Assembly: GCA_014871385.1 (NCBI GenBank)
Contig: CM026424.1
Coordinates: forward strand, 18,633,357 to 18,697,356
Direction of reading: 5' to 3'
Length of the DNA stretch: 64,000 nt
From: Ceratodon purpureus
Taxonomy: Eukaryota > Streptophyta > Bryopsida > Pseudoditrichales > Ditrichaceae
The first letter of the stretch is position 1. Each line of letters opens with the position of its first letter. Made by a program: the position numbers and the translations under genes. Below are positions 22,749 through 35,500 of the stretch, in pieces. The notes under the pieces are model-generated. The model did not search any database, was not told where the DNA came from, and saw nothing but the letters and a program-made list of their open reading frames with translations.

Positions 22749-24218
22749 CGAAGGAAGAGTGTATGTGAATATCTTCTGTCCTCACCCCATCCCCTTCTTT
22801 TTGTTAGTGTTTCTTTCCTGTAGTCTCAAGTAGGATTTTAGTTCATAAGCGAAGGTCACTATACTGGGTAAGTCCATAATTGAACGTAGCGTTTAATGGT
22901 AGGCATGAGATCTCTTGGAGAAACTGTAATGACTTTGGGTACATAATGAAGGATCTTGGAAACCTTTTATCTGTTTTACTGAACATGTTGCTGTGGTTAC
23001 CATTTTCTCTTGCTTTCTCCATACTCTAAGCTTCTTTTTCTCCTTCCTAACTTTCTACTTCTGATGCAGTGGCTTCTTACATGCATGCACAGCTATGGCA
23101 GTGCTTTCCAACAATTTCTGCATTTTATTACATGATCTTGATTAAACTTATTATTCCACCCAGGTTTCGAACACTAGCTGTGCATTGACGTGACGTCTGT
23201 TATTAACTTTACAGGCCGTGACGTAGAGGCTGATGTATATTACAGTAGGATTTTACTCTTGATCTTCTTCGAAACTCTAGTTTTGCCAGGTTAATGCTTT
23301 GGCGCGCAAGTCCGAGTTGTCCGATTGTTGAAAGAGGTTCAGATGCAGGTACTCATCTACTCGCATTTCACTATTTTTGAGTGTTTTTGAGTATTTTGAG
23401 TATTTTTACGCTCACCCACAATATAAAATCATCAATTGATGTGACATCATTCTCAAGTGAATTTGGCCTAGGATTACAATTGCCGTGCATGCAGTATGTT
23501 CCTCCTATTAATTCTTGGTTTATGCCTATCACTTTATCTCCATACTTTCCCGTGTGAACCCTATATGAGCCGAGTTTAGTCTACTTACAGTTTCCTTGAC
23601 ACTAGGAGTCGATGCAGTGATTTCAGTTCCTAATGTTTGTTTGAAATAGATACTCCAAAGATGCACTTTCAAGATTCAGGCTTTTAAGATTGATTAGAGG
23701 CAGTCTTTTAAGTTGTCATTAGTGCTCAGCTTGTGTTGAGTTTCACCACTCTGGTCCATGAGTTGTTCGTTGGTGTTGTTTCATGAGTTTTGTCTCATGC
23801 TGGAAACGCTGTCAATGAAGCTGCTTCAGCAAAATTGTTTGGTCTCTCGGTAAGGGAGCACATTTATTCCTGTGGAGCACCAATGAACCATCACTTCATG
23901 GTACGTTATATCAAAATTTTGAGCCTAGAGTATGACATCCAATCTTGTTGTCGGAGCGTCCTTTATTCCATTCTAAGCTCTTTTTGCAATGGAGAACGCC
24001 CTCGGCTGCTCAAGAGATTGTAGTTCTTGCGCTGGCAAAGTCTATTTAAGGATAAGTGATCTCTAGGAGATGGTGCACCACCTGTACTCAAATTCACCAC
24101 GACACCAGGCTATTAGAAGGACGATTCAGAAGGATGATTTCAAACTTGTGCTTGCCATTCGTTCTGATATCACCTCTAACACTTTACTATTCGAACCCTA
24201 ATTTGATGATCTGCACAC
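22749..24218. other. Region downstream of SLY1, probably 3-prime UTR then intergenic
   Basis: No supported gene. The first few hundred bases probably carry the SLY1 3-prime untranslated region. A 77-codon frame at 23790 has no recognisable content. Confidence 0.4.
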
Positions 24219-24593
24219 TTACTTTTCTTCCTTGTCGTGGCAGCGATGGTCATGGCATCCCCGTCGTGGGCTCTTGCACGTATGCCCGCGTCTTACCTTA
24301 CGTGGTTTGTGGTCAGGATGCAGGTCTATTGGCAAAGGCATCTTTTGGTCCTTGTTTTGTTTGTTGTCTGTGGTGGCTGTGGACCTAGAGCTGATATCCA
24401 AGCACCATTCCCGAGCTTTAATGCGTTGGCCTCGTGGAGTTGGCGACCGAGACCGGGACCGGGATCGCGAACCCCGTGGCGTGGACGGTGCAGAGTGTGC
24501 TTTACATTTCCTGCATGATGTTGGTCTCGTCTCTCCTGCACTTCGTCCCCTCTTGACGCCGCACCACGGGAAGGCCCACTTCCTTCTTGTCAT
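24219..24593 (-). other. Possible SR-like coding fragment
   Basis: The minus-strand frame of 124 codons contains PSTPRGSRSRSRSRSPTPRG, an arginine/serine repeat like those of SR splicing proteins, using several codons (TCC CGG, TCT CGG, TCG CGA) rather than one reiterated codon. The rest (KRGRSAGETRPTS, HKPRKVRRGHTCKSPRR) is basic but not recognisable, and no RNA-recognition motif is nearby on either strand. The frame ends next to a GTAAGT at the stop, which could be a donor. It may be an exon, a fossil or chance; it is low confidence. Confidence 0.22.
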
Positions 24594-27500
24594 TAATTGG
24601 TGGCTCGATTGTTGCTTAATTTTCTTCTGGTTCTTTCACACATGACTATTTGGCTGTGGATTATCCTTGTTGTCATATGTTTTGTGCTTCTGAGAATTTG
24701 GAGTTTCCTTGTAGCAACATGCGTTGAAGATCGCACATTGCATAGTGGAAATTCGGGAACAGGAACCTTAAAATTGTATGAAGTTTTGGTGGAGGCCAAA
24801 CACTTGGATTAGTAGGTTCAGTGTGCAATCATCCAGATTCCTTTGCATTGTTCGAAAGTTGAGGTGTCATGTTGGGTATCACAGTTGATCTTCAAGTTTG
24901 CTGATGATTCTACCTGGTTTCTCGAGAATCTTGGTACTATCCTTTCACATAATGGATGTCAGTTGATGTATTCTCATTAACTCGAGATGTCCCTTGTTTT
25001 GCACTAATACCTCATCGGAACAGGGCGGACAAGTGTACTGGAGAGAGTGCGAAAGGGTTTACGAATTGCTGGAACTGCAAAGAGAGGTGTCTCCTGGCGT
25101 CCATCAGGTGTAGTGAATCTACAGAAACAGCTCTTACATCCATGCATTCCGTTTGAAACCACCGTCTTCTTCATTGGTGAGACCGTTCGCCTTCTGTTTT
25201 GCCATTTCAAATGCCTACCTTTTTGCTTGTCTTAAATTGTTAATTCTACGCGACGATGTCAGTAAATGACATCCATTTTTTTCCAGATGGTAATTACAGT
25301 GACGAGGTTTTGAACATTTGCAATGACATCCTAGAGAAATTCCTCGACCACCAAGTGATAGTTCAATACTTGTCACTTGCAATTGAGACTAGTGTCCAGC
25401 GACTTACCATTTATATTTTTTGTTCTCAGATCGTTCATTCAGGAATGAGTGACTCTGCCTTGGGTACCTTTTAACCGATATCTCAAGTTTCAATCCAGCC
25501 TCCAGGTCTGCCTCACGATTTGTCAACGCTTGTAATTGGGTACTTGTTGCAGAAGATCTGGTGTAAGAGGATCGAATTTCAAACTTTGCTCAACAACCTT
25601 ACTTGTTCTCCAAGTACTTACTCAGAATGGGTCCTTGTCCTCCACGTTGTTTTTCTAGGCTGAATCGAAACCTTGCCCTTGTTGGACTTATATATGTGTG
25701 CTCAATGTTGTCATTATATTATCTTTTTTAATACTGCTTTATGTTGATAATTTAGAAAAAATTCTCAAGTATCCAAATAATATGTTTTATTTACAAATTA
25801 GATTCTTCTGCAATTCATCAATATCATGCTATTTCGTGTACAGCACAGGTTTCTTTTACACCTTCAATTAATACAAAGTGTAGCAGTCTTCTTGACTTTT
25901 GTCATATAAATATTGATAGAAGGTATTTGAGTATCAGACATTTGATATATGCCATCACTTGAAAAAGAACCAAAGATTTTTCTTTTTTTCTTTATTCTTT
26001 ATACTTTTTTGGTGAAGTGTATTAGTAATCAAGTTACCACGTATGTATACTTATGTCAAGGATAGGATATCACCCGTACAAAACGTATTGTGGTTAAAGT
26101 TTTTGGATGATTGATGGTTCTCATATGAAATCCCCAATTAACTTCTTGAACTGCCCAACTCCAATTGCTCATCTCACCTCTCATCGTCCTCCTGCATCCA
26201 TTCTCTATATGGCTCAAGTTGATAGATTCCCATTCTGAGCCATCTCTTCTTCTACCACTTTCATTAGACAACATGTTGTAGAGTGTATTGTACAATGAAC
26301 TGATACTTGTTTGAATGCAACATGTCTGTACCAATAGAATCATGCACAACAAAGCTTCTATGAATGAGTCTAGAATTCTAGCCCTCTATAAAATCAAGTA
26401 CTTGTTCTACAAAGAAAATGTAGTGAGAATATATTTGTTACATTGTAGTTACTTCCATGATATCTAGGTGATTAATGACAATAGATGGTAGTCATTTGTT
26501 GTTCCTTAGAATGGATGGTTAATAAAAGTCTCTTAGTGGTTTTTGAGTGTTATTAAAACTACCCTTTCAAATTTTATAATCATCTCGACTTCAATTAAAA
26601 TTAGAAATCGTAATGTGATTTTGGTTGTATTGATTTTTAATTCTTGTTTTCTATCTACTTGAAATATTTGATGTTTTACAAAATAGTTCCAAAAATTCTT
26701 ACTTCTGGATGATGATTCCAAGTTGGCTTACCTTATGTCTTTCCAAGAAACCATTAATATACGATAGAAAGGTGTCTTCAATTCCTTACTTTTGAGAAGG
26801 TCAAATTTTGCAAAAATGCATTCTCACTATTATCAAATCTATATCTATTAATATATATTTAATCAAATTTTCATGTGATTTTTGATATAAATGTTTTTGG
26901 AGAATACAGTTCCACATTTTGACGCACACTTGAAGTTAATTAAACTATCTTTACATAATACATGAAGTCATAATTATTGGAAAAATGATAAGAACATTTC
27001 AACATGTAGTGTATTTTGAATTTTGAAAATTATCTTACTAATCTTCATTTAGGGCATGAAATGATTTTTATCACATTTTTACTTAAACAGACATAGAAAA
27101 TGCATAAAAATTTAATTTACAAATCACTTGAAGATTGTTAAAAGTACTAAATTTAACAAATTATTATACTTACAACTTGAATACATTTCATCGTGGAGAA
27201 TTTTTTTACAAAAATAAGTGATTATAAGAATTGATTTTCATTCACCATGATGTTCTTCATTGTATCCTACACATTTTGTCAAATATACAAATACCAATAA
27301 TTTATTTGGATATTGATACAAGTTTTTAAATTTTAAATCTTTAAATGGCTCTAAAAATTCTAATAATTTCAAATCGTCACCAGAATGTGAAAATGTTTTT
27401 TCAAAGTTGTAGTGGATTCTGCCCCTCATTGAATCTGGTTGGATTTCTCTCTCTTTTACGAGAATGATTTGTATCCATGGTCATTGAGGCCTGGGGTGAA

Positions 27501-28788
27501 TCTGAACAGGAACCACAGTGGGCTTTTAGCGTGGCTTGGCTTAGGTGGGTGTACCCATATGATATCATCCGAGTGGACATTCCATGACGTGAGTTGCATG
27601 AAAGGCACCCCCCCACACACACACACACACACCACAATCCTTTTGCAAAGCCTCAACAATTTCGAATCCTCATCGATCAGATCGGACGACCCACCAAACT
27701 TGCCCCAAATAAATGCAAGTGGCAAAGCAATGCCACACTGTGGACTCTGGAGTCTACTGTCTGGTGGAGGGAGGAGTGACGCCCAAGCCTACACTTCAAA
27801 GCTTCCAGAAGCTCTGCTTCATGCCTCCAGCGTGGACGCATGCTGCTGCCATGCTCCGTACCATGTCAAATATATTTTATTCTCTATTATGAACAGAACT
27901 TCGTTGTTTATTCCGTCAAGTGTAAGTTGAGGAATTCGAATTCTGGAACTTGGGAATGCGTTTGGGAATATCGTTTCTTTTTCTCTATTTTATTTTCTGC
28001 TATTCCCGACATGTGAAGAAAAGGTTGGAATCTTGAGCTTGAGCAATAAGCAGAGCATAATAATTGGACTGAAGCAAGCTTGGTGCTCAAGCTTCTCCAT
28101 GATCAGAAAACACTTCAATGATGCTGGAATCTCCCCCAGCGTGACATTTTTACCCGTCCAACTGTCCAAAGTATACTTGCTCCAGTGTACGTTTCATCTA
28201 GTCTATATTGCACACTGGAACGTTTTCTGCAAGCTTGCTTGGGCATCAATCCGGTTTCCAGACATACTTATCTTCCATGTTTGTTCCTTTTGGATGATAC
28301 AAACTTAATATTAAATTGATCGAAGGTAGGCTAGGTTCCAAAATCTCTGGAGTATCAGGGAGCAACATTGACATTAGAAGATGTTGAAATTTTATTGTAG
28401 TAAATATTTAGTTAACTGAGTAAGGCAAAAGATACGAGGTAAAATGGTGGAGTGCAAAGAACTATAGATTGAATTTGATGTTTAATTCGATTTTTTCTCC
28501 TTTTCAACACTAGCGGAAAAGGGATCCAATCTCTTGAGAAGATTTGTCGAATTTATCAAAAAAAATTACTTGGAAGAATTGGATAATTTTTCTTGAGGGC
28601 TTGGATCTCTTTCCCACTAGTGCAATCTCCAATGTATTCTTCTCCTATTCATCTTAATATTTTTTGGACCTAGGTCCACTTTCTATCCAATGTAATGTTT
28701 TGTTTTGAAAAGGTTATGTGTCCCAAACAATGAAACTAGGTGCTTTTTAAACCAAAATAGATGCTTATTGAACAAAATAATTTGCTTG
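24594..28788. other. AT-rich intergenic DNA
   Basis: Increasingly AT-rich from about 25700. I see no supported gene. It holds a CA microsatellite at 27613-27632 and many A/T runs. Short frames here lack family content. Confidence 0.5.
27613..27632. repeat. CA dinucleotide microsatellite
   Basis: About ten CA units following a C-run. Confidence 0.9.
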
Positions 28789-29710
28789 TTTAACCCCTAA
28801 ACTCCCAGGCAACCAAAATGTGGTCGCCGGCTATTTTGGGCAGGGCCCCATAGTGGTAAAAATAACTTTTAAGTTTTGAGATTTTGCATGTGGATTCTCT
28901 AGGTCATTACGTACATGCCAAGCTTTGTTTCATAAGATTTGGTTATGTAATGCAAAAGTTGTGAATGGTTGAAGGTAAAAAATCTCAACGCGGGCAGCCA
29001 CAAAATTTTTCAAATATGTTTATAAAAAATAAATAAAAATATCATCATTTTGTAGAGATTCATATTTAAATGGAATGCTTTGATTTAGTCCATTCCAACA
29101 AGTGAGGTAAAAGATATGACAATTCATGTTATGCGGCAGTTTGGTCAAATCTTCATGAAAAAAAACTTTAAGAGCTCATTTTGAATACAATTTTGACAAT
29201 TTTTCAAAAATAAAAATTGGAAAAGTTTTTTGTTATGTATTACATCATTTTTACTGTTGAAAGTAATGTTATCTACTATTATGTGGATGTAATTAGCAAT
29301 TTAGTTTTTTCTTGTATTCTACAATTTACATATCTTTTGAAGATGAAAATATAGGTTTTTTCATTTGGTATTTTTTGTGTAGATTCTCAAGTCATTTTTA
29401 TATTAGAATATGGAGTTGCCCATTTCAAATTTGTTAAGCATATATTTTGAAAATTCATTGAAAGTGAGATTCCAGCTTTTTGAAGGATTGAAAAAAACTT
29501 GTTTCTAAACTTTGAACATTATGATCTTGCAATTGGTTTTGTATTTTTCTCTAAAATTTTGGAATTGAATGTCTCAATAAGTCAGCTATAAGATCCTACG
29601 GTTGAAATTGCAAAAAAATGTCACAAAATTGGAAAAACTAACTTGCTTCACAAAAGAGTGTTGAAAGACAGTTTTTAATGTGAATTCATGGTGGGCATTT
29701 AGGGGTTAAA
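28789..29710. mobile_element. AT-rich repeat with inverted ends (putative non-autonomous element), copy 1
   Basis: The segment is bounded by TTTAACCCCTAAA (28789-28801) and its perfect reverse complement TTTAGGGGTTAAA (29698-29710); similarity of the ends extends through CCCA with two mismatches. There is no coding capacity. The inside aligns by eye with 62390-63080: both have AAGCTTTGTTTCAT, ACTCATGTT/ATTCATGTT, GCAATTTAG/GAAATTTAG and a CTAAACTTTGAACATT- or TCTAAACATT-like core in the same order. Core fragments recur near 49050 (inverted) and 49820. No clear target-site duplication was found. It may be an unclassified DNA transposon relic or another dispersed repeat. Confidence 0.5.
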
Positions 29711-29805
29711 GTTTACATTTTACGTTGATTGACAAGAACTCTATTATCCGAGGGGTGTAGTCATCCCCAAGATTGCAAATTAGTAGAATTCAAAGCTTCA
29801 AAAGT

Positions 29806-29897
29806 AGTCTAGAAATGTTACCCGCCGGTCTGGCTGGTCTGGACCTGGTTCCGCAACGGTGTTCTTCTTTCTTGCAATGGAATTTCGCCATTTGACT

Positions 29898-29928
<31 letters not shown>

Positions 29929-29933
29929 AGAAA
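29806..29933 (+). mobile_element. LINE-like 3-prime-end insertion with poly(A) and target-site duplication
   Basis: A short sequence of about 82 bases beginning TGTTACCCGCCGG and ending GCCATTTGACT is followed by a run of about 27 A. It is flanked by a 10-base direct repeat, AGTCTAGAAA, at 29806-29815 and 29924-29933. Poly(A) tail plus duplication is the signature of target-primed reverse transcription. The tail sequence (TGCAATGGAATTTCGCC before the A-run) resembles plant non-LTR retrotransposon ends. The copy is severely 5-prime truncated and encodes nothing. Confidence 0.75.
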
Positions 29934-31441
29934 ACTCAGGCTGTAAAATCGAACCAGCGAACTTCAGTCCAATGAAGACCAAAATAAAACACACATTTTA
30001 CTTGATAGTGGTCTACCTCCAAATCACACCGTAAGAAAATCAGAAAAGAATCAGGTGCTGATGCCTTGGTAGTTACAAAAAACAAGTTCCGTTTTGAAAG
30101 TCCACGAAGTCCATGATGGGGAGCGGCGAGCCGGACCGAGAGTACACTTCCGTATTGTCGTGGCGAGGTCATTGACTCTTCCATTATTATTAGCCTCCAT
30201 CTGCCGGAACTGTTGTCAGCCAGAAGTTGCACAGAACGCTCTCCCACAGTTTCTTCGAAATCAAATGAGGTTGGCATCTGGCCTGGATCTGTTTCCTACT
30301 CCCCCCCCCATTCACTGGCCCGGCCCATCAACAATATTTTACTGAACTCCGGGTTTTTGTATTTGATTTAGCTTATTTGATACCAACTTGCAAATGGTCT
30401 TACTGTCTGTTTGTTGGGCCAGTGCTATTATTCAGCTCACTCAGTGGTTTAACTGATTTGATGGAGAATAGTTTCGATGGATACTTTTATACTGTGATGG
30501 CAACATTGCTGTTATGCTGCTTATGAGATTTAGTGTTGGGCAAAGTGTTGTTGTCACATTACATCCTTGTGTTGTGTTCAGTTGGACATTGATCAATAAC
30601 ATCAGGGTAATTCTCCAATGTTTAGGGTGCCATTTCAATTGTGAATATAGAAAAGGCAGTTTCAGATAGTGCATAGGATATTGCATAATTGAGACCCTAC
30701 CTTGTGGCAACATGAAAGCATCCTGACATTTGGCAGCTTGAGGTCTCATTACCGCCACACATCCTGAGCTTTACGTATCCTTTTAAAAAAGCGGCCTGAA
30801 TCTAAAGCAAAATGGTATTACTCTTCGACGTAGTATTGCATGTTGGACAACCATTATCTAGAAAGCACATGCAAGTGAATTTTCTCCAATGTCATTTCTA
30901 ATTTCAATTACATTTTTTACTCTAAACTTTCCAATAAACTGTATTTTAAAATTAAATTCATATGCATTTTACTAGTAGAAACATGGTCAAAGTATTCCAA
31001 GGAAGAGCTAAAATGAAATCGTGTTGATTTCCACTGAAAAAAAAAGCCATCCATAAAGGATCAGGATTACCCCATGAACCCCGTTTTTAATGACTCCCAA
31101 AAGACCCAAGTATTGTACTGTACACTCCAACGATTTTGGAACCATCCAGTAAAACCAGTGCAGAACTGGAGACACAGTCAAACACCCATCCAGTTTCCTG
31201 ATAAGTCATAAGAAACCAGATTTTCACACTCCAAGATTCCGAAACGGACGCCACCCCCTCCCCTGGTTCTAGAATGTAACAAAATGCCAAAACTATCCCA
31301 GCAACCCCCGCAATTCAGGTCCCGGAACATGATTCAGCCAAGATGCAAGCCAAGCCACGTCGGATACAGAACATTCCGAAAGCAGACATACACACATACA
31401 CACGGGCGGTCCAGTGACCGGGAGGCCCCACTCCCCACCGG
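29934..31441. other. Intergenic region upstream of the ABCB gene
   Basis: No supported gene. A 113-codon minus-strand frame at 30277-29936 has no recognisable family. The last part is probably the ABCB promoter. Confidence 0.4.
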
Positions 31442-32552
31442 CATAAATACTGCAGCCAAAGTTACCAGTTCACTCACACACAAACGCAACGTAACGCAAC
31501 GCAACGCAACGCAACGCAACGCAACGCACTCTGGATAACTTACTAGTATCTAGATTCTAGAAAAGCTCCAAAGCCAAAGCGAGAGCTAAGTTAAAGCCAA
31601 GTTAGTTAATAGACCTGAGTCGCCGCGAAGAGGAAACTTGCTGTCGTCGTCGACGACGCTGTTGCGGCGATCGATCTCCACCTAGGGAGGGAGGAGGGAG
31701 GCGGCCTCACCGCCATCGGGATTACGTCTCCGACATGGCGCCCTCGCATTGCGTGGACCCGCGGTCCACTTGCGGCTCGCCGCTGTCGTCTCGTCGAGCT
31801 ACGGCGCTCCTTTAACAGACCGGTGTTGCGACTGCTGCGGCGTGGAATCTGAACTGGTCTAGGAGGGACGTACGGGGAGGAGGATCAGGAGGTTGGGAGT
31901 GGAGTCGAGGTGTGGGGTTGAGGTTTTCAGGTTGAGGATCGGTGGCTTGCGTTTCTGGTGAGTTTTTTGCTTATTCGGTTGGTGAATCTGTTGTTGGAAT
32001 TCGTTTTTGGTTGTTGAGGATGGTTTGGAGGGACTCGAGTTTTGTGTGCTCGAGTGGGTTGTTTAGATGGTGTTTGGAGAGGAGGTTTATTTTTTTTGCT
32101 TGTTTGAGGAGGTGGTTTGTGGTGGAGTGAGCGCGTTCGCATTTGTTTTTTTGCATTTGGGAGTTCGGCGTTTGGTTTCTTCTTTTTGTTTTTGGTGTAT
32201 TTTTCCTCGGATTCGTCGCTGCGTTTGGAGAGGTTTGTGGAGTTTGGAGGAGGGAGTGAGAAGGGGGAGACTCGAGTGTGCAGCTGGTGTTCGAGAGGAG
32301 GTTATTGATTGCATAATTTGAGGTTCTGTGATCTTGGCAGTCTTCGTAGGTTTAGAGTCTTCTGCAAGATTAGCGGTTTATTTATTTATTTTTTGTTGCT
32401 TTGGGATGGATGTAGAAAACTGATTTTGTAGATATTATGGGCGAGAAGATTCGGGTTTAGTTGAGTGGATTGGTTTCACGGGAGGTGGGAGGAGAGTCGG
32501 TGTGCTGAATTGTCTTCTCGTTTGCTGGAGCTTGCAGCTGCAGGCAGGCGTC
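31442..32552 (+). promoter_or_regulatory. Probable ABCB promoter core and 5-prime leader with intron
   Basis: A TATA-like CATAAATACTGC lies at 31442-31453. A (GCAAC)n pentanucleotide array at about 31485-31527 would fall just downstream in the leader. A GTGAGT near 31959 and a CTTGCAG acceptor near 32536 suggest an intron of about 580 bases in the 5-prime UTR ending just before the start codon. This is inference from signals only. Confidence 0.4.
31485..31527. repeat. (GCAAC)n pentanucleotide tandem repeat
   Basis: About eight or nine units of GCAAC, with one GTAAC variant near the start; the complement is GTTGC. Confidence 0.95.
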
Positions 32553-35500
32553 ATGGCGGACCATCCAATTCCGGATATTGGAGTGCCTGCTGCGGCCGTG
32601 TTGGCGGCCGCTGAGAAAACACCAGCACAGGGCGTCGATCTTGCGAAAGACAAGGCGATGAAGAATTTGAGCGAGGATGAGAAGAAGGCCGAGAAGAAGA
32701 AGGAGAAGAAAAATATCCATGTTGTGCCCTTCTTCAAGCTTTTCTCGTTTGCAGATCCATTGGATTATATGCTTATGCTCGTTGGCACCATTGGTGCAGT
32801 TGGTAACGGAGTATCTATGCCCCTCATGACGATCATCTTCGGTGATCTCACCAATGCCTTCGGCAGCAACCAAAATACAGCTGATTTGGTTCGAGTAGTC
32901 TCTAAGGTATGCATTTTCTTCTTTTTCAGGTGTACCCGTGGTTTGTTTGGCATTTTTTGTTGCTTTTAAGAGAACTTGAGCTTGGTGCCGTTGACTGTAT
33001 CTCGTGTTAGTGGCGGATTGATTGCGTAGGGGAATTGGATTAGGGATAGTGGTTGCTCGAATTTTCCTTCCCTAGACAGTGATTCTGCTGCAAAGATCTT
33101 GGCGATTTACTTTGTTGAGAATTCTTCGATTGGCAGCGTGCTTGTAACATTGTCGTTGTTGGACTTGAGATTTTGAATCGTCGCTTAGAATTTATTTTAC
33201 TTGTGCAGGTAGCTATAAAATTTGTATACATTGGCGTTGGAGCTGCAGTTGCATCATATTTGCGTGAGTTTTTTACTTGAATTTTCCTACTTTACCTGTT
33301 GAATTATCCGTCGTTTCAGGTCTACTTCTAACATATTGTATTCTTTCTAGTTTTTGTGGGAGACGACCATCCGCAGTTGTCCTGATTTTTTTAATTGACT
33401 GAACAAAGTTCTAAATTGTTGTCTTTGGGGTGTAGAGGTCACCTGCTGGATGATAACTGGAGAGCGTCAGGCAGCGCGCATCAGGAGTTTATACCTTAAG
33501 ACGATTTTGAGGCAAGATATTCCTTTCTTTGATCAAGAGACAACAACAGGCGAGGTGATTAGCCGGATGTCTGGAGATACTATACTCATCCAAGATGCAA
33601 TTGGCGAGAAGGTACTTTTATTACGCAAAGGTCTAAAGTTTTTGTGTAGTTTTACATGTTGAACAATTTGTATCGTTTTCTTTCAAAAGTGGTCATGTAG
33701 GGAGTAAAATGACCCTCAGAGGTTCTGCTAGTTTACATAGCACGACTTAGGAGGGGGAATTCCTGCACATTTGATCTGCTTGAATTAGCCGCCCGGTGTT
33801 CGATGTTTCACAAGTTTTTATGAGTTGTGCACGGGCACTGTCTTATGTGGATCGGTGTCTGGGCTCTTCTCAAAGGTATGCAAAAATTTGACATCGACTG
33901 TTCATGGCAGGTCGGCAAGTTCACGCAGTTCGTCTCCATGTTTGTTGCCGGATTCGCAGTGGCATTTTCGAGAGGCTGGAAATTGACACTAGTAATGGTG
34001 GCTACCATCCCTCTGTTGGCTTTCTCAGGCGGGCTCATGGCCATGGTGATGTCTAGGATGTCAAGTGAAGGGCAGGACGCATATGCTGAGGCAGGCACAA
34101 CCGTGGAGCAAGTGGTCAGCTCTATCCGAACGGTGAGAAATTAGCTCTCTGCTTAACTTTGCTATAATGCAAGGTGCTCCATGTAGTGATGAGTGTTCTA
34201 TCAGATTGAAGATTTTTCTGAATGATTACCAAGTTTTTGATTGAGCTCATTAGTTTAGCTCCACTCTCATAACTAATTTATCAGCTTTTTATTTTTTTTG
34301 TTCCTTGTGCAGGTTCTGTCATACACTGGCGAAAGAAAATCTGTTATTGAGTACGATCGCGCAATAGCAAAGGCTGAGAAAACGGGAATCAAGTCGGGAC
34401 TAGCTGCTGGTTTTGGTCTTGGCTTTGCACTCTTTATTATGTTCTCTAGCTATGCGCTGGCCATGTGGTATGGTTCTTTACTTGTGGTCAATGACGGCTT
34501 ATCTGGAGGGGCCGTGATCTCTGTTGTATTCGCTGTTCTTACTGGAGGGGGGTAAGTGATTCCCAAGTTGCTCTTGCTCTTTGAAAGTTTTTTCTTGCCT
34601 GCACCTACTATGTTAACCACTGCTGTGTAGTTTGCTCTGTTTGACTGAAACTTGTATTGTATCCTTGGTTCAGACTGTGCTTATTGCCTGACGATGTTCC
34701 TTTTGCTTTGATGTGAATAGGTCGATAGGCCAAGCCGGTCCGTGTGTTCAAGCTTTCGCCGCTGGCAAAGCAGCTGCATATAAAATGTTTGAGGTCATTA
34801 AACGCAAGCCTGTGATCGATGCATACGACCTGAGTGGTAAAATTCTAAATAATTTTAGAGGTGATGTTGAGCTACGAAACGTGGACTTTACCTACCCGAG
34901 TCGTCCAGATGTACCCATCTTCAGAAACTTCAACCTCTCTATCGCTGCTGGAACCACGGTTGCATTAGTGGGAGAAAGTGGAAGGTGAGATCCTTTGCAA
35001 ATTCTCGATTGATTGTCAAGTTATTGCTTCTTGCCGAGAATCCCATGTTTTGTATATCTTGATGTTCAAGTCGACAACCAGAAGACTTCTTGAACTGAAT
35101 TTGATGGTTGCTTGTTGGTTTGCAGTGGCAAATCGACAGTCGTAAGTCTTGTGGAGAGATTCTACGATCCCGATCAGGGGCAAGTGCTGGTAGATGGTGT
35201 GGATATCAAGGCCGTGCAATTGAGGTGGCTGAGGCAGCAGATTGGTCTTGTGAGCCAGGAGCCGGTATTGTTCGGTACCTCAATTAAGGAGAATATTTCC
35301 TATGCAAAGGATGGCGCTACAAATGAGGAGGTGGAAGCAGCAGCTGCAATGGCTAACGCAGCGAGCTTCATCACCAAGATGCCCAAAGGCTACGATACTC
35401 TAGTCGGGGAGAGAGGAATTCAACTTTCAGGAGGTCAGAAGCAACGTATTGCAATTGCGAGAGCCATTTTGAAGAATCCCAAGATTCTGCTGTTGGATGA

